A stretch of 64,000 nucleotides of DNA from NCBI GenBank assembly GCA_039654915.1, contig CM077593.1:75682501-75746500 (forward strand), written 5' to 3'. A program made the position numbers and the translations under genes. The DNA is from Aquilaria yunnanensis. Its lineage: Eukaryota > Streptophyta > Magnoliopsida > Malvales > Thymelaeaceae. A model generated the notes under the pieces. The model saw nothing but the letters and a program-made list of their open reading frames with translations. It searched no databases and was not told where the DNA came from. Below, one piece after another: positions 1 through 10,637 of the stretch (its first letter is position 1; each line of letters opens with the position of its first letter).

Positions 1-382
1 ATTCTTTTTCTTCCTGTTTGAGGCCTGTCCTTTTTATTCCACCCTTGTTCAAGTCCATAAATCACAAAAACAACAAAAAGAAGTCAATCCGTGTTGTCTA
101 GTGTTCTTGGTTTCAAATTGTTTGTTCTCGATTATTTCTTATCTTTCTATTTCGTGTCCAACTCTATTAATCTCTCTTGTTTTCATTGTTTCTAGCATCC
201 TAGAGTCAAGAAAACACCAAAAAAAGAAGGATCCAAATTGAGGAAGTTTCGGTATCAAAAAGTTGTTTCAAATTGTCCATGTTTTCATAGTTTCTTATCT
301 TGGCCAAAAAGAAATCTAACTTTTTGTCTTTGGTAGTAAGGAACTTCAAGGAGAAAGTTGTTTTAGCATCAAAACAGCAAGC

Positions 383-470
383 AAAAAAAAAAAAAAAAAA
401 AAAGCAAGAAAAGAAAAGAAAAGAAAAAAAGAAAGAACAAAGAAAAGAAAAGAAAAGAGCTTGCAAAAAG
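383..470 (+). repeat. Purine-rich A/AAG tract
   Basis: A run of about 20 A followed by iterated AAGAAA-type units. It is simple-sequence DNA and encodes lysine-rich open frames with no sign of function. Confidence 0.85.
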
Positions 471-693
471 AAGTTTTCTCAAAGTGTTGAAAGTTTTGCG
501 CCCCAAAACCTATCCCATTGTATTTTAGTCAAAAAGCTTTCTTTGTGGTTCTTGTGATCATCAATTACAAGAGCTTCCTAGAGTCTTTTAAAGCTTCTTT
601 AGCCCACCTCTTTTGTAGTCAAAAATAGTTCTTTAAGAATTCAAGTTTTCTTGTGCAAAAATAGTTCTTTAAGAATTCAAGTTTTCTTGTGTG

Positions 694-698
694 CTTTG
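694..698. repeat. Left target-site duplication of copia element
   Basis: CTTTG immediately precedes the first LTR base (TGTTAG at 699). The same five bases follow the last LTR base at 10500-10504. This proves that 699-10499 inserted as one unit. Confidence 0.95.
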
Positions 699-1524
699 TG
701 TTAGTGTTGTGCCCAAAAAGCCAATCATGATATAATTGTATTTTTGCACATTGAGTCATGATATTTTATTGAGGCATTAATCCAGCAATTATGTTTGTTG
801 TTTTATTTCTGTGTAACGTAATAAACATAATTGTAACCCTAGAATAATGATATTCTTAAACGTCCCTAGCCTAGTATTATTGTGGAGCGGGTTGCAATAA
901 TACATAATAACTAGCATATGTGGAGACTAATATGAGATATGTAGTCTACATATGGGTACAAGCTGGAGAACTTGTGTACTGGACCGACCCACCATGAGAA
1001 CACTTCATGGATCGTTATATGAGTGTCATAATTGACTCTCATAGTGATCATGATATATGTAGTCCTTCGACCTAAGATCATCAAGGTTCCCTACATGTGA
1101 GTAACATATTTTGATACTTTCCTTTGTTGCTCGTAACTGAATGAACTTGAACGAGGTCATTGGGTATGTCACATATCATGCGGAGGGATTTGTATGATCA
1201 AGATGGGATTTGTCCCTCCTATGTAACGAGAGTGATATCTTTGGGCCCCTTGATAGAGTAAGACTTAGAAAATGCATGACCATGCTTGGATGAGTTGATA
1301 TACAATATCAATGTCATCAGCTTAAGTTAGTCTACTCGGTAATAAAAAAACCAAAGATTGGGCTATACGAGAGTGACACATTCCATGTCTCGTGCTTAAT
1401 CTTGATATCTTAGACAAAGGGACAATGGCATATATAGGTGATTATCATAAAGGTTTAGTCGAATCATCGACAATCTTGTCACTTGGGTAGCAATGATGTG
1501 TTGCTAGACACCGCTCATTGCTTA

Positions 1525-1549
1525 TGATCATAAATGTGATTTATGATCA
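1525..1549. repeat. 25-bp inverted repeat inside the LTR
   Basis: Perfect 11-bp arms TGATCATAAAT / ATTTATGATCA around a GTG loop. The same hairpin is kept in the 3' LTR (9909-9933) and the solo LTR (4319-4343). It could be a protein-binding palindrome or an RNA hairpin in the U3 region; its function is unknown. Confidence 0.8.
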
Positions 1550-1753
1550 TTGCCAACGTGGTAAGAGCCTATTGGGTCTCACACATAGAGCTATTTGGAT
1601 CATTAGAGTGCATGGGCTAATAATTTGGGTTTTGGTTTCACAATAATTTCGTATTAATAATGGGCCCAAGAGTTGAGCCATTATTAAGCCTGAAATTAAA
1701 TCCTAATTGGATTAGGGCTTTGAAACCCATTCGGCCTGGAAGTTGAGTCTCAC

Positions 1754-1761
1754 TATAAATA
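1754..1761 (+). promoter_or_regulatory. TATA box of 5' LTR
   Basis: TATAAATA in the 3' third of the LTR, as expected for the U3/R promoter of a plant LTR retrotransposon. It is conserved at 10138-10145 in the other direct LTR and, on the minus strand, in the solo LTR. Confidence 0.8.
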
Positions 1762-2116
1762 CAACTTTTAAGTGAGAAATTCGCAGGTCTCGTTGCCCTA
1801 GCCTCCCAAAAGGACAGCCGCACTCTTCTCTTGCAATTCCTTGGAGGACACAAGCTAACACTGCGAGCGCAAGAGAAACGCATCTGCCGGGACGTGGTGG
1901 AAGCGTGGTGATCCCGAGAGGCTTGTGTGGATACCATAGAGAGCCTGAACACGTCAACTGTTCAGGTTTTGTGATTCAACTCTACAGTTGAGTGAGAGAT
2001 CTTAACCGAAAATTAGGTATGAAAATTTTTGAACACCCGGTTTACCTCGTTTCACTTGGATCCTGGAGGGTTTCGGTTAAATTCCGTTGCGCTGTTTGGC
2101 TCCCGAAACCCATCAG

Positions 2117-2128
2117 TGGTATCAGAGC
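2117..2128 (+). other. Primer-binding site (initiator Met-tRNA type)
   Basis: TGGTATCAGAGC begins two bases after the 5' LTR. It is complementary to the 3' end of plant initiator methionine tRNA, the usual primer for Ty1/copia minus-strand synthesis. Confidence 0.92.
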
Positions 2129-2549
2129 TACTGGTGAAACCCTAAATTGGGATTGAGTGTTGAATCGCATGATGCTTTGTGTTCGGTTGCTTTTCAGCCA
2201 TGATTAATTAGTTTGATTCATGATGCATGAAACCGAAATTCGTAATGAACATATGAGAGATATGAAGAAACGACACAAATTGGTTAATGAGATTAACCTG
2301 AAATTGATAGGTATGAGATACCTATATGGATTAGGATTCTTGCAATAGTTGCAAAAACCCTAGCTTTGTTCAGATTCAGCCTGTTCAGGCACCGAAGGTA
2401 AGGTATTTTTGGGGGCTCGAACGGAGGAGTCTCGGGTGCCTACTTGCTCGAAATAGAATATTTCGGGCTAAGCAATTGTAAGACAATTTTATTGCGCCGG
2501 GGGGCGCTGCCCCCCACGCCCCCGCAAGGGCAGCTCCCCTTGACCCCAT

Positions 2550-2567
2550 CCGCTGACCGGTCAGCGG
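2550..2567. repeat. 18-bp perfect palindrome in GC-rich leader island
   Basis: CCGCTGACCGGTCAGCGG reads identically on both strands. It sits in a strikingly GC-rich block within AT-rich surroundings. A second GC hairpin-prone stretch, rich in G runs then C runs, lies just upstream at about 2496-2525. Confidence 0.9.
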
Positions 2568-3225
2568 GACCGCTGTATGCGAAGCGTCACATAAATAAAA
2601 ACTGGTTAATCAACAAGCGAAAATTGGCATGCATCTTTGTTGAATGAGATTTGACATGATATGCTGATTGGTGTTTGAAGCATGGTGCATGGTTATAGCC
2701 CTTGATTGGTTGTACTTGTAAATACGGCCTGCGAGTCGTGCCTTTTCTTATCACTCTCATTGTACATTCTCTTCTCACCTTACTCCCCTCGAATGTAACT
2801 CGAGGTTTCTATTATTGATGTAATGGTGCATTATGGGATCGTCCAAGGTGGTATGTCCAAGGAGGTGACAACAAAAGGGCAACCAAGAAAGGAAGATAAG
2901 GAGCTTGTGAAGACTCTTTTATTTTCTTAGGCTTTTATGATATTCTCATTGGCTTGAGAATATCGCATAGTTTGGGCTATAACCATGTCACGTTTATTTC
3001 TTGTAAGCATGAGATGCATGTTTTGTATTTGTATGTGATGCATGTATAAAACAACCGGAGATAACAAATTGGTGAGATCAAAAGAAAAAAAAAACCCTTC
3101 AAACAAATATTAAGTCATTAAATGTGATGCCTTCCAAATGTTGGCACTCGTCAAGACTTTGATCAACATTAGGTGGGTTTGCCAAAGCAAAGCACCTATG
3201 TTCATCTCGGTAAGGCGCGATGGGA

Positions 3226-3335
3226 TAATAGTGATATCCAAACTGCTAACTTTGGGTTTGACTTAACTAAGTCATCCTAATAATAGTGATATCCAAACTG
3301 CTAACTTTGGGTTCGACTTAACTAAGTCATCCTAA
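3226..3335 (+). repeat. 55-bp tandem duplication in copia leader
   Basis: Two adjacent 55-bp units (3226-3280 and 3281-3335) differ by one T/C change. The unit starts TAATAGTGATATCC. Confidence 0.93.
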
Positions 3336-3748
3336 TAGGATTAGGGACTTAGAGGCATAGAGTTGGGCTTAAGCTCATAGGATGAGCTTGGACAAGTGTT
3401 GTTCACCCAACTATCCAAGAGTTGCTCACCCAACTATCCAAGAGTTGCATAAGATGTAATTGGCAAGGAGTTGCCTACCTAAATAGTTGTAACTTGAGAG
3501 AAAACCCAAAGCTGACTCAAGTTGTGGTCAAATATGGATCTTGGCCCACTAGAATACCTTAGCGCCGAGGTGTTCCGAAATAATATCGAGGGTTATTATT
3601 TTGAGGAAAATAGTGAGAGTATCGTTTAATAAAAGTCCTTATTAAATGAATTAAAATACATGACTCTTACATTGCATATTTACTGTTGTAGATAACCATG
3701 GCACAAAATACATCGACACTTTCGTTGCGATCGATCCTTGAGAAGGAA

Positions 3749-3753
3749 AAACT
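3749..3753. repeat. Left target-site duplication of solo LTR
   Basis: AAACT precedes the reversed LTR and is repeated at 5168-5172, directly after it. This 5-bp duplication shows that the reversed LTR arose by true integration into gag, not by inversion of the host element. Confidence 0.95.
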
Positions 3754-5167
3754 TGTTGGGTTTCGGGAGCCAAACAGCGCAGCGGAATTTAACCGAAACC
3801 CTCCAGGATCCAAGTGAAACGGGGTAAACCGGGTGTTCGAAAATTTCATACCTAATTTTCGGTTGAGATATCTCACTCAACTGTAGAGTCGAATCACAAA
3901 ACCTGAACAGTTGACGTGTTCAGGCTCTCTATGGTATCCACACAAGCCTCTCGGGATCACCACGCTTCCACCACGTCCCGGCAGATGCGTTTCTCTTGTG
4001 CTCGCAGTGCTAGCTTGCGTCCTCCAAGGAATTGCAAGAGAAGAGTGCGGCTGTCCTTTTGGGAGGCTAGGGCAAGGAGAGCTACGAATTTCTCACTTAA
4101 AAGTTGTATTTATAGTGAGACTCAACTTCCAGGCCTAATGGGTTTCAAAGCCCTAATCCAATTAGGATTTAATTTCGGGCTTAATAATGGCTCAACTCCT
4201 TGGCCCATTATTAATACGAAATTAAAGTGAAACCATAACCCAAATAATTAGCCCATGCACTCTAATGATCCAAATAGCTCTATGTGTGCGACCCAATAGG
4301 CTCTTGCCATGTTGGCAATGATCATAAATCACATTTATGATCATAAGCAATGAGCGGTGTCTAGCAACACATCATTGCTACCCAAGTGACAAGATTGTCG
4401 GTGAATCGACTAAACCTTTATGATCATCACCGATATATGCCATTGTCCCTTTGTCCAAGATATCAAGACTAAGCACAAGACATGGAATATGTCATTCTCG
4501 TATAGCCCAATCTTTGGTTTCTTGATTACTGAGTAGACCAACTTAAATAGACGACATTAATATCATATATCAACTCATCGGAGCATGGCCATGCATTTTC
4601 TAAGTCTCACTCTATCAAGGGGCCCAAAGATATCACTCCCGTTACATAGGAGGGACAAATCCCATCTTGATCATACAAATCCCTCCGCATGATGTGACAT
4701 ACCCAATGACCTCCTTCAAGTTCACTCAGTTACGAGCAACAAAGGAAAGTATCAAAGTATGTGACTCACATGTAGGGAACCTTGCTGATCTTAGGTCGAA
4801 GGACTACATATATCATGATCACTATGAGAATCACTTATGACACTCATATAACGATCCATGAAGTGTTCTCATGGTGGGTCGGTCCAGTACACAAGTTCTC
4901 CAACTTGTACCCATATGTAGACTACATATCTCATATTAGTCTCCACATATACTAGTCATTATGTATTATTGCAACCCGCTCCACAATAATACTAGACTAG
5001 GGACGTTTAAGAATATCATTATTCTAGGGTTACAATTATGTTTATTACGTTACGCAGAAACAAAACAATAAACAAAATTGCTGGATTAATGCCTCAATAA
5101 AATATCATGACTCAATGTGCAAAAACACAATCATCTCATGATTGGATTTTTGGGCACAATACTAACA
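3754..5167 (-). repeat. Solo LTR of the same copia family, reversed, inside gag
   Basis: A 1414-bp reverse complement of the flanking LTRs: on the minus strand it starts TGTTAGTATTGTGCC and ends CCAACA. AAACT on both sides marks a genuine insertion. No internal coding DNA remains, so the full element was presumably reduced by recombination between its two LTRs. It contains the conserved 25-bp hairpin (4319-4343). It is the youngest layer of the left-hand nest. Confidence 0.95.
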
Positions 5168-5172
5168 AAACT
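5168..5172. repeat. Right target-site duplication of solo LTR
   Basis: AAACT, identical to 3749-3753. Confidence 0.95.
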
Positions 5173-5941
5173 GAACGGGACCAACTCTCTCAAATGGTAC
5201 AGAAACTTGAGGATAGTCCTCAAACAAGAGAGAAAGGCTTATGTCCTAGAGTAGCCCATTCCGAATGAGCCTACTGCCACTGCTCCAAGAGCTGAAAGGG
5301 ATGCTCACAAGAAGCATTTTGATGATGCTTTGGATGTTGCATGCCTCATGCTTATTACCATGGAATCTGATCTTTAGAAGCAACATGAGAACATGGGGGC
5401 GTTTGATATGATCGAACATCTCAAAATGCTTTTCCAAAAGCAAGCTAGGCATGAGAGGTTTGAGACCTCTAAGGCATTGTTTCAGTGCAAGATGTCTGAG
5501 GGAAGTCCCATGGGTCATCATGTGCTCAAGATGATTGGGTACATTGAGAATCTTGAGAATTTGGGATTTGCTCTTCAGAAAGAGTTGGCTATAGATGTTG
5601 TCTTGCAATCGTTGCCTGAAAGCTACAGTCAGTTCGTCATGAACTATAACATGAACGACCTTGACAAGTCCCTTCTTGAATTGCTCAGCATGTTGAGAAC
5701 TGCTGAGCAAAACCTTAAGAAGGCTAAGCCCATTTTGATGGTTCAAAAGGGCAAGGGAAAGGGAAAAGCCAACAAGAAGAAGGATAAAGCTAATGGGAAG
5801 TCCAATGCTAGTTCTTCTTCAGCTGCATTGAAACCAAAGGGTGGTGTGGCAAAGGAAGGGAGTGCTTCCATTGTTAGCAACCTAGACACTGGAAGCACAA
5901 CTGCATGCTCTATCTTGAAGAACTTGCTAAGGAAAAGGTAA

Positions 5942-8900
5942 GTAAGACTTCCACTTCAGGTATTCTTGTTATAAAGGCTAACTTTTCTACTTCCTCATCT
6001 TGGGTATTGGATACTGGATGTGGATCTCACATTTGTGCAAATGTGCAGGATCTAAGTAGAAGTAGAAGATTGGCCCGAGGTGAAGTGGACCTACGTGTTG
6101 GAGATGGAGCAAGGGTTGCTGCCTTAGCCGTAGGGACTTATGTTCTCACTTTACCTAGTGGATTAGTTTTAGAATTAGATGACTGCTACTTTGTGCCTAC
6201 TATTAGTAGAAATTTGATTTCTATTTCTTGTTTGGACAGGAAAGGTTTTTCATTTATAATAAAGGACAAATGTTGTTCTATTTATTTGAATGAAATCTTT
6301 TATGGTAGTGCTCAACTTAGCAATGGGTTGTATGTTCTAGACCTCGAAGATCCAATCTATAATGTGAATACCATGAAGGTCAGATTAAATGATTCAAACT
6401 CGACCTATCTCTGGCACTGTCGCTTGGGCCATATAAATGAGACCCGCATATCCAAGCTCCATAAGGATGGACTCTTGGACTCATTTGATTTTGAATCATA
6501 TGAGACATGTGAGTCATGTTTGTTGGGCAAGATGACCAAAGCCCCATTCACAGGGCAAAGTGAAAGGGCTAATGACTTACTAGGCCTCATACATAGTGAT
6601 GTATGTGGCCCTATGTCTACACAAGCTAGAGGAGGTTTCCAATACTTCATTACTTTCACGGATGACTTCAGCAATTATGGCTATGTGTATCTTATGAGAC
6701 ACAAGTCAGAATCCTTTGAAAAGTTCAAAGAATTCAAGAATGAAGTAGAGAATCAACTCGGGAAGAGTATCAAAGTGCTTCGATCAGATCGAGGTGGAGA
6801 GTACTTGGATTGAGAATTCCTTGACTATCTGAAAGAGTGTGGTATAGTATCACAACTCAGTCTACCAGGTACACCTTAATGGAATGGTGTTTCTGAAAGG
6901 AGAAATTGAACTCTATTAGACATGGTTCGCTCCATGATGAGTCAAACTGACCTTCCAAACTCCTTTTGGGGACATGTTCTAGAGACAGCCGCTTTTACAC
7001 TAAACCGAGTTCCATCTAAATCAGTTCAAAAGACACCATATGAGATATGGAGTGGCAGACGTCCTAATTTGTCTTTTATGAAGATTTGGGGCTGTGACGC
7101 TTATGTGAAATGTCAATCCTCTGACAAACTAGGGCCCAAATCTCAAAAATGCCTTTTTGTTGGGTATCCCAAAGAAACAAAGGGTTACTATTTCTACAAT
7201 CCTTCTGAGCAAAAAGTGTTTGATGCTCAAACTGGTGTCTTTTGAAAGAAAGAGTTTATCTCTAAAGGAACTAGTGGGAGGAAAGTAGAACTTGAAGAAA
7301 TTCAAGAACAACAAGGAGAGATCGAACCTGAAATGGAACCTGAATAGACACCACAAGATGTTGTGGTTCAAGAGTCTGTTCCTGCAGCACAGAGCCTACT
7401 TAGGACTGGTAGGATTCGGCGTGAGCCCGAGAGATATGGATTTCTCGTGACTCACACCGGTGATGTGATGCTCATGGATCAGGATGAGCCCACAACCTAC
7501 CAACAAGCTATGTCAGGGCCTGACTTTGAGAAGTGGCTAGTGGCCATGAAATCCGAGATGGAATCCATGTATGAAAACCAAGTATGGACTTTGGTTGACC
7601 CACCTGAAGGGGTAAAACCCATAGGGTGCAAATGGGTTTTCAAGAAGAAAACTAACATGGATGGTAATGTGATTACCTTTAAGGGACAATTGGTTGCAAA
7701 AGCTTTCAAGCAAATTCATGGTATTGACTATGATGAAACTTTTTCACCAGTTGCTATGCTTAAATCCATCCGAATTTTGTTTGCTATTGCTGAACACTAT
7801 GATTATGAGATATGGTAAATGGATGTCAAAACTGCATTCCTAAATGGAAAGCTACTTGAGGATGTGTACATGACACAACCTGAGGGTTTTTTTCACTCCT
7901 GAGAATGCCAATAAAGTGTGCAAATTGCAAAGGTCCATTTATGGACTGAAGCAAGCTTCTCGAAGTTGGAATCTTCATTTTGATGATGCAATCAGAGAGT
8001 TTGGTTTTATCAAAAATGAAGATGAACCTTGTGTCTACAAGAAGGTTAGTGGGAGCGCTATTGTCTTCTTGGTGTTGTATGTAGATGACATACTACTCAT
8101 CGGGAATGATATTCCTGAGCTACAGTCTGTGAAGACTTGGCTAGGGAAATGTTTCTCTATGAAGGACTTGGGTGAAGAAGCCTATGTGTTAGGCATCAGG
8201 ATCTATAGAGATAGATCTAGAAAGCTTCTTGGCCTAAGTCAAAGTACATATATTGACAAGGTGCCAAAGAGGTTTAGCATGCAAGATTCCAAGAAAGGAT
8301 TCTTGCCCAGGTCACATCGTATCACTCTTTCTAGATCTCAGTGTCTGAGTACACCCGAGGAGAGAGAGCGCATGAGTAAGATTCCATATGCCTCAGCAAT
8401 TGTATCTATCATGTATGCCATGATATGTACTTATCCCGATGTCTCATATACTTTGAGCATGACGAGTAGGTACCAATCGAACCCCGGTGAAAGTCACTAG
8501 ATAGCTGTTAAGAGCATCCTTAAGTACTTACAAAGGACTAAGGATGCATTCTTGGTCTTTGGAGGTGAAGATCAGCTCATTGTAAGGGGCTACACCGATG
8601 CAAGCTTCCAATCCGATAAGGATGATTTTAGATCGCAATCTGGTTATGTGTTTTGTATTGGTGGTGGTGCTGTGAGCTGGAAGAGTTCAAACCAAGAGAC
8701 AGTAACTAACTCTATAACAGAATCTGAGTACATTGCCGCCTCTGATGCTGCGAAGGTGGCAATTTGGATCAAGAAGTTCATCACTGAACTTGGAGCGATT
8801 CCAAGCATTGTCGACCCGATAGAGCTCTATTATGACAACAATGGAGCAATTGCATAGGCTAAGGAACCTCGAACTCACTAGCGATCCAAACACATACTCC

Positions 8901-9020
8901 GATGCTATCATCTCATCAGGGAGATCATCGAGAGGGGTGATGTAAGGATATGCAGGACTTCGACAGACAGCAACATTGCTGATCCACTGACAAAGCCCCT
9001 TACGCAGCAGAAGCATGATA
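5942..9020 (+). pseudogene. Copia pol (protease, integrase, RT, RNase H), multiply disrupted
   Basis: Protease: VLDTGCGSHIC near 6004-6040 holds the DTG catalytic triplet. GAG-pre-integrase and the HHCC finger (H..H, CESC) span about 6400-6540. The integrase core has its acidic residues in HSDVCGP (about 6595), RSDRGGEY (about 6784) and SER (about 6892). Reverse transcriptase begins near 7450; its catalytic YVDD lies at about 8079-8090. RNase H spans about 8580-8870 (TDASF, SESEY-like, YYDN). Breaks seen: stops near 6811, 6878, 6907, 7243, 7345, 7816, 8499 and 8856, and a frameshift in a T-run near 7890. All hallmark motifs survive despite the breaks, so decay is moderate. Confidence 0.93.
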
Positions 9021-9070
9021 GCCATTCTAGGTCTATTGGTATTAGATACATGGATGATTGGCTTTTAGTG

Positions 9071-9082
9071 CAAGTGGGAGAT
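9071..9082 (+). other. Polypurine tract of copia element
   Basis: CAAGTGGGAGAT lies directly before the 3' LTR start (9083). This is the standard position and sequence type for plus-strand priming in plant copia elements. Confidence 0.85.
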
Positions 9083-10499
9083 TGTTAGTGTTGTGCCGAA
9101 AAAGCCAATCATGAGATAATTGTATTTTTGCACATTGAGTCATGATATTTTATTGAGGCATTAATCCAGCAATTATGTTTGTTGTTTTGTTTCTGCGTAA
9201 CGTAATAAACATAATTGTAACCCTAGAATAATGATATTCTTAAACGTCCCTAGTCTACTATTATTGTGGAGTGGGTTGCAATAATACATAATGACTAGCA
9301 TATGTGGAGACTAATATGAGATATGTAGTCTACATATAGGTACAAGTTGGAGAACTTGTGTACTGGACCGACCCACCATGAGAACACTTCATGGATCATT
9401 ATATGAGTGTCATAAGTGATTCTCATAGTGATCATGGCATATGTAGTCCTTCGACCTAAGATCATCAAGGTTCCCTACATGTGAGTCACATACTTTGATA
9501 CTTTCCTTTGTCGCTCGTAACTGAGTGAACTTGAAGGAGGTCATTGGGTATGTCACATATCATGCGGAGGGATTTGTATGATCAAGATGGGATTTGTCCC
9601 TCCTATGTAACGGGAGTGATATCTTTGGGCCCCTTGATAGAGTGAGACTTAGAAAATGCATGGCCATGCTTGGATGAGTTGATATACGATATCAATGTCA
9701 TCAGCTTAAGTTAGTCTACTCGGTAACCAAAAAACCAAAGATTGGGCTATACGAGAGTGACACATTCCATGTCTCGTGCTTAGTCTTGATATCTTGGACA
9801 AAGGGACAATGGCATATATCGGTGATGATCATAAAGGTTTAGTCGAATCATCGACAATCTTGTCACTTGGGTAGCAATGATGTGTTGCTAGACACCGCTC
9901 ATTGCTTATGATCATAAATGTGATTTATGATCATTGCTAACGTGGTAAGAGCCTATTGGGTCGCACACATAGAGCTATTTGGATCAGTAGAATGCATGGG
10001 CTAATAATTTGGGTTTTGGTTTCACAATAATTTCGTATTAATAATGGGCCCAATAGTTGAGCCATTATTAAGCCTGAAATTAACTCCTAATTGGATTAGG
10101 GCTTTGAAACCCATTAGGCCTGGAAGTTGAGTCTCACTATAAATACAACTTTTAAGTGAGAAATTCGCAGGTCTCGTTGCCCTAGCCTCCCAAAAGGACA
10201 GCCGCACTCTTCTCTTGCAATTCCTTGGAGGACGCAAGCTAGCACTGCGAGCGCAAGAGAAACGCATCTGCCGGGACGTGGTGGAAGCGTGGTGATCCTG
10301 AGAGGCTTGTGTGGATACCATAAAGAGCCTGAACACGTCAACTGTTTAGGTTTTGTGATTCGACTCTACAGTTGAGTGAGAGATCTCAACCGAAAATTAG
10401 GTATGAAAATTTTCGAACACCCGGTTTACCCCATTTCACTTGGATCCTGGAGGGTTTCGGTTAAATTCCGCTGTGCTGTTTGGCTCTCGAAATCCATCA
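9083..10499 (+). repeat. 3' LTR of copia element
   Basis: A 1417-bp repeat equal in length to the 5' LTR, starting TGTTAG and ending ATCA, followed by the target duplication CTTTG. TATA box at 10138-10145. Confidence 0.96.
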
Positions 10500-10504
10500 C
10501 TTTG
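10500..10504. repeat. Right target-site duplication of copia element
   Basis: CTTTG, identical to 694-698. Confidence 0.95.
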
Positions 10505-10637
10505 AGGACAATTTTCTTAGAACTTTTGAGAACTCTTTGAATAGCAATATCTTACTAACAAATTGAGTGTTTGAGTGTTCATCTTTTGAGTGAAACACGT
10601 GAGGTGAGTGTTTGTGAGGATCTTTGTTTTCAGGAGT

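Larger units (their letters stand above)
1..698 (+). mobile_element. 5' internal leader of gag-only LTR element (left fragment)
   Basis: Non-coding, T- and A-rich DNA that ends exactly at the 5-bp target duplication of the copia element inserted at 699. It resumes at 10500, about 140 bp before the gag start at 10638. Its position (upstream of gag, no LTR signature seen) suggests the untranslated leader between primer-binding site and gag; the 5' LTR would lie left of the window. A purine tract occupies about 383-470, and a near-perfect repeat of an 'AATAGTTCTTTAAGAATTCA' stretch occurs at about 625-680. Lysine-rich open frames here only reflect the purine tract. Confidence 0.6.
699..2115 (+). 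repeat. 5' LTR of copia element
   Basis: A 1417-bp terminal repeat beginning TGTTAGTGTTGTGCC and ending CCATCA. It matches 9083-10499 along its whole length and, in reverse, 3754-5167. A TATA box lies at 1754-1761. The 60-105-codon antisense frames near its 3' end recur in all three LTR copies and are judged to be chance frames. Confidence 0.96.
2129..3697 (+). other. Copia untranslated leader between PBS and gag
   Basis: About 1.57 kb without a credible gene. It contains a GC-rich island (about 2493-2580) with an 18-bp perfect palindrome, a purine-rich A tract near 3086-3096, a 55-bp tandem duplication (3226-3335) and a short direct repeat around 3400-3448. Long leaders are known in several plant copia lineages and carry RNA dimerisation and packaging signals; that role is inferred here. 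Confidence 0.7.
3698..5941 (+). pseudogene. Copia gag, split by a solo LTR
   Basis: The gag start (ATG at 3698) encodes about 18 residues with the LRSILEKEKL-type motif common at the N-terminus of plant copia gag proteins. The frame is then broken by the reversed LTR at 3754-5167. The remainder (5173-5941) matches the UBN2-type gag: residues reading GAFDMIEHLKMLFQ, then a lysine-rich basic C-terminus. A stop lies near 5252 and another near 5376. A CCHC zinc knuckle (CX2CX4HX4C) is readable in another frame at about 5851-5892, but it contains an in-frame TAG and needs a frameshift to be reached. Gag would form the cytoplasmic particle; this copy cannot. Confidence 0.88.
699..10499 (+). mobile_element. 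Complete but defective Ty1/copia retrotransposon containing a nested solo LTR
   Basis: Two 1417-bp direct LTRs (699-2115 and 9083-10499) start TGTTAG and end ATCA. They are flanked by the perfect 5-bp duplication CTTTG. A primer-binding site complementary to the plant initiator Met-tRNA follows the 5' LTR, and a purine-rich tract precedes the 3' LTR. Domain order is gag, CCHC knuckle, protease, integrase, reverse transcriptase, RNase H, which is diagnostic of Ty1/copia (Pseudoviridae-type). By eye the two LTRs differ at about 15 positions in their first ~370 bp, so the insertion is not recent. Gag is split by a reversed solo LTR, and pol carries at least six nonsense codons and a frameshift, so the copy cannot make its own proteins. 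Confidence 0.95.

Noticed and set aside
206..557. Phenylalanine-rich and lysine-rich frames on opposite strands
   Set aside because: Products of the purine tract at 383-470; simple sequence, not genes.
1638..1957. Open frames of 81-104 codons near the LTR ends, repeated at 3911-4230 and 10022-10341
   Set aside because: They recur only because the LTR recurs. They overlap each other in two frames, lie on the strand opposite to LTR transcription, and resemble no protein.
2444..2647. A 67-codon frame across the GC-rich leader island
   Set aside because: A proline-rich translation produced by C runs; no start context or homology.
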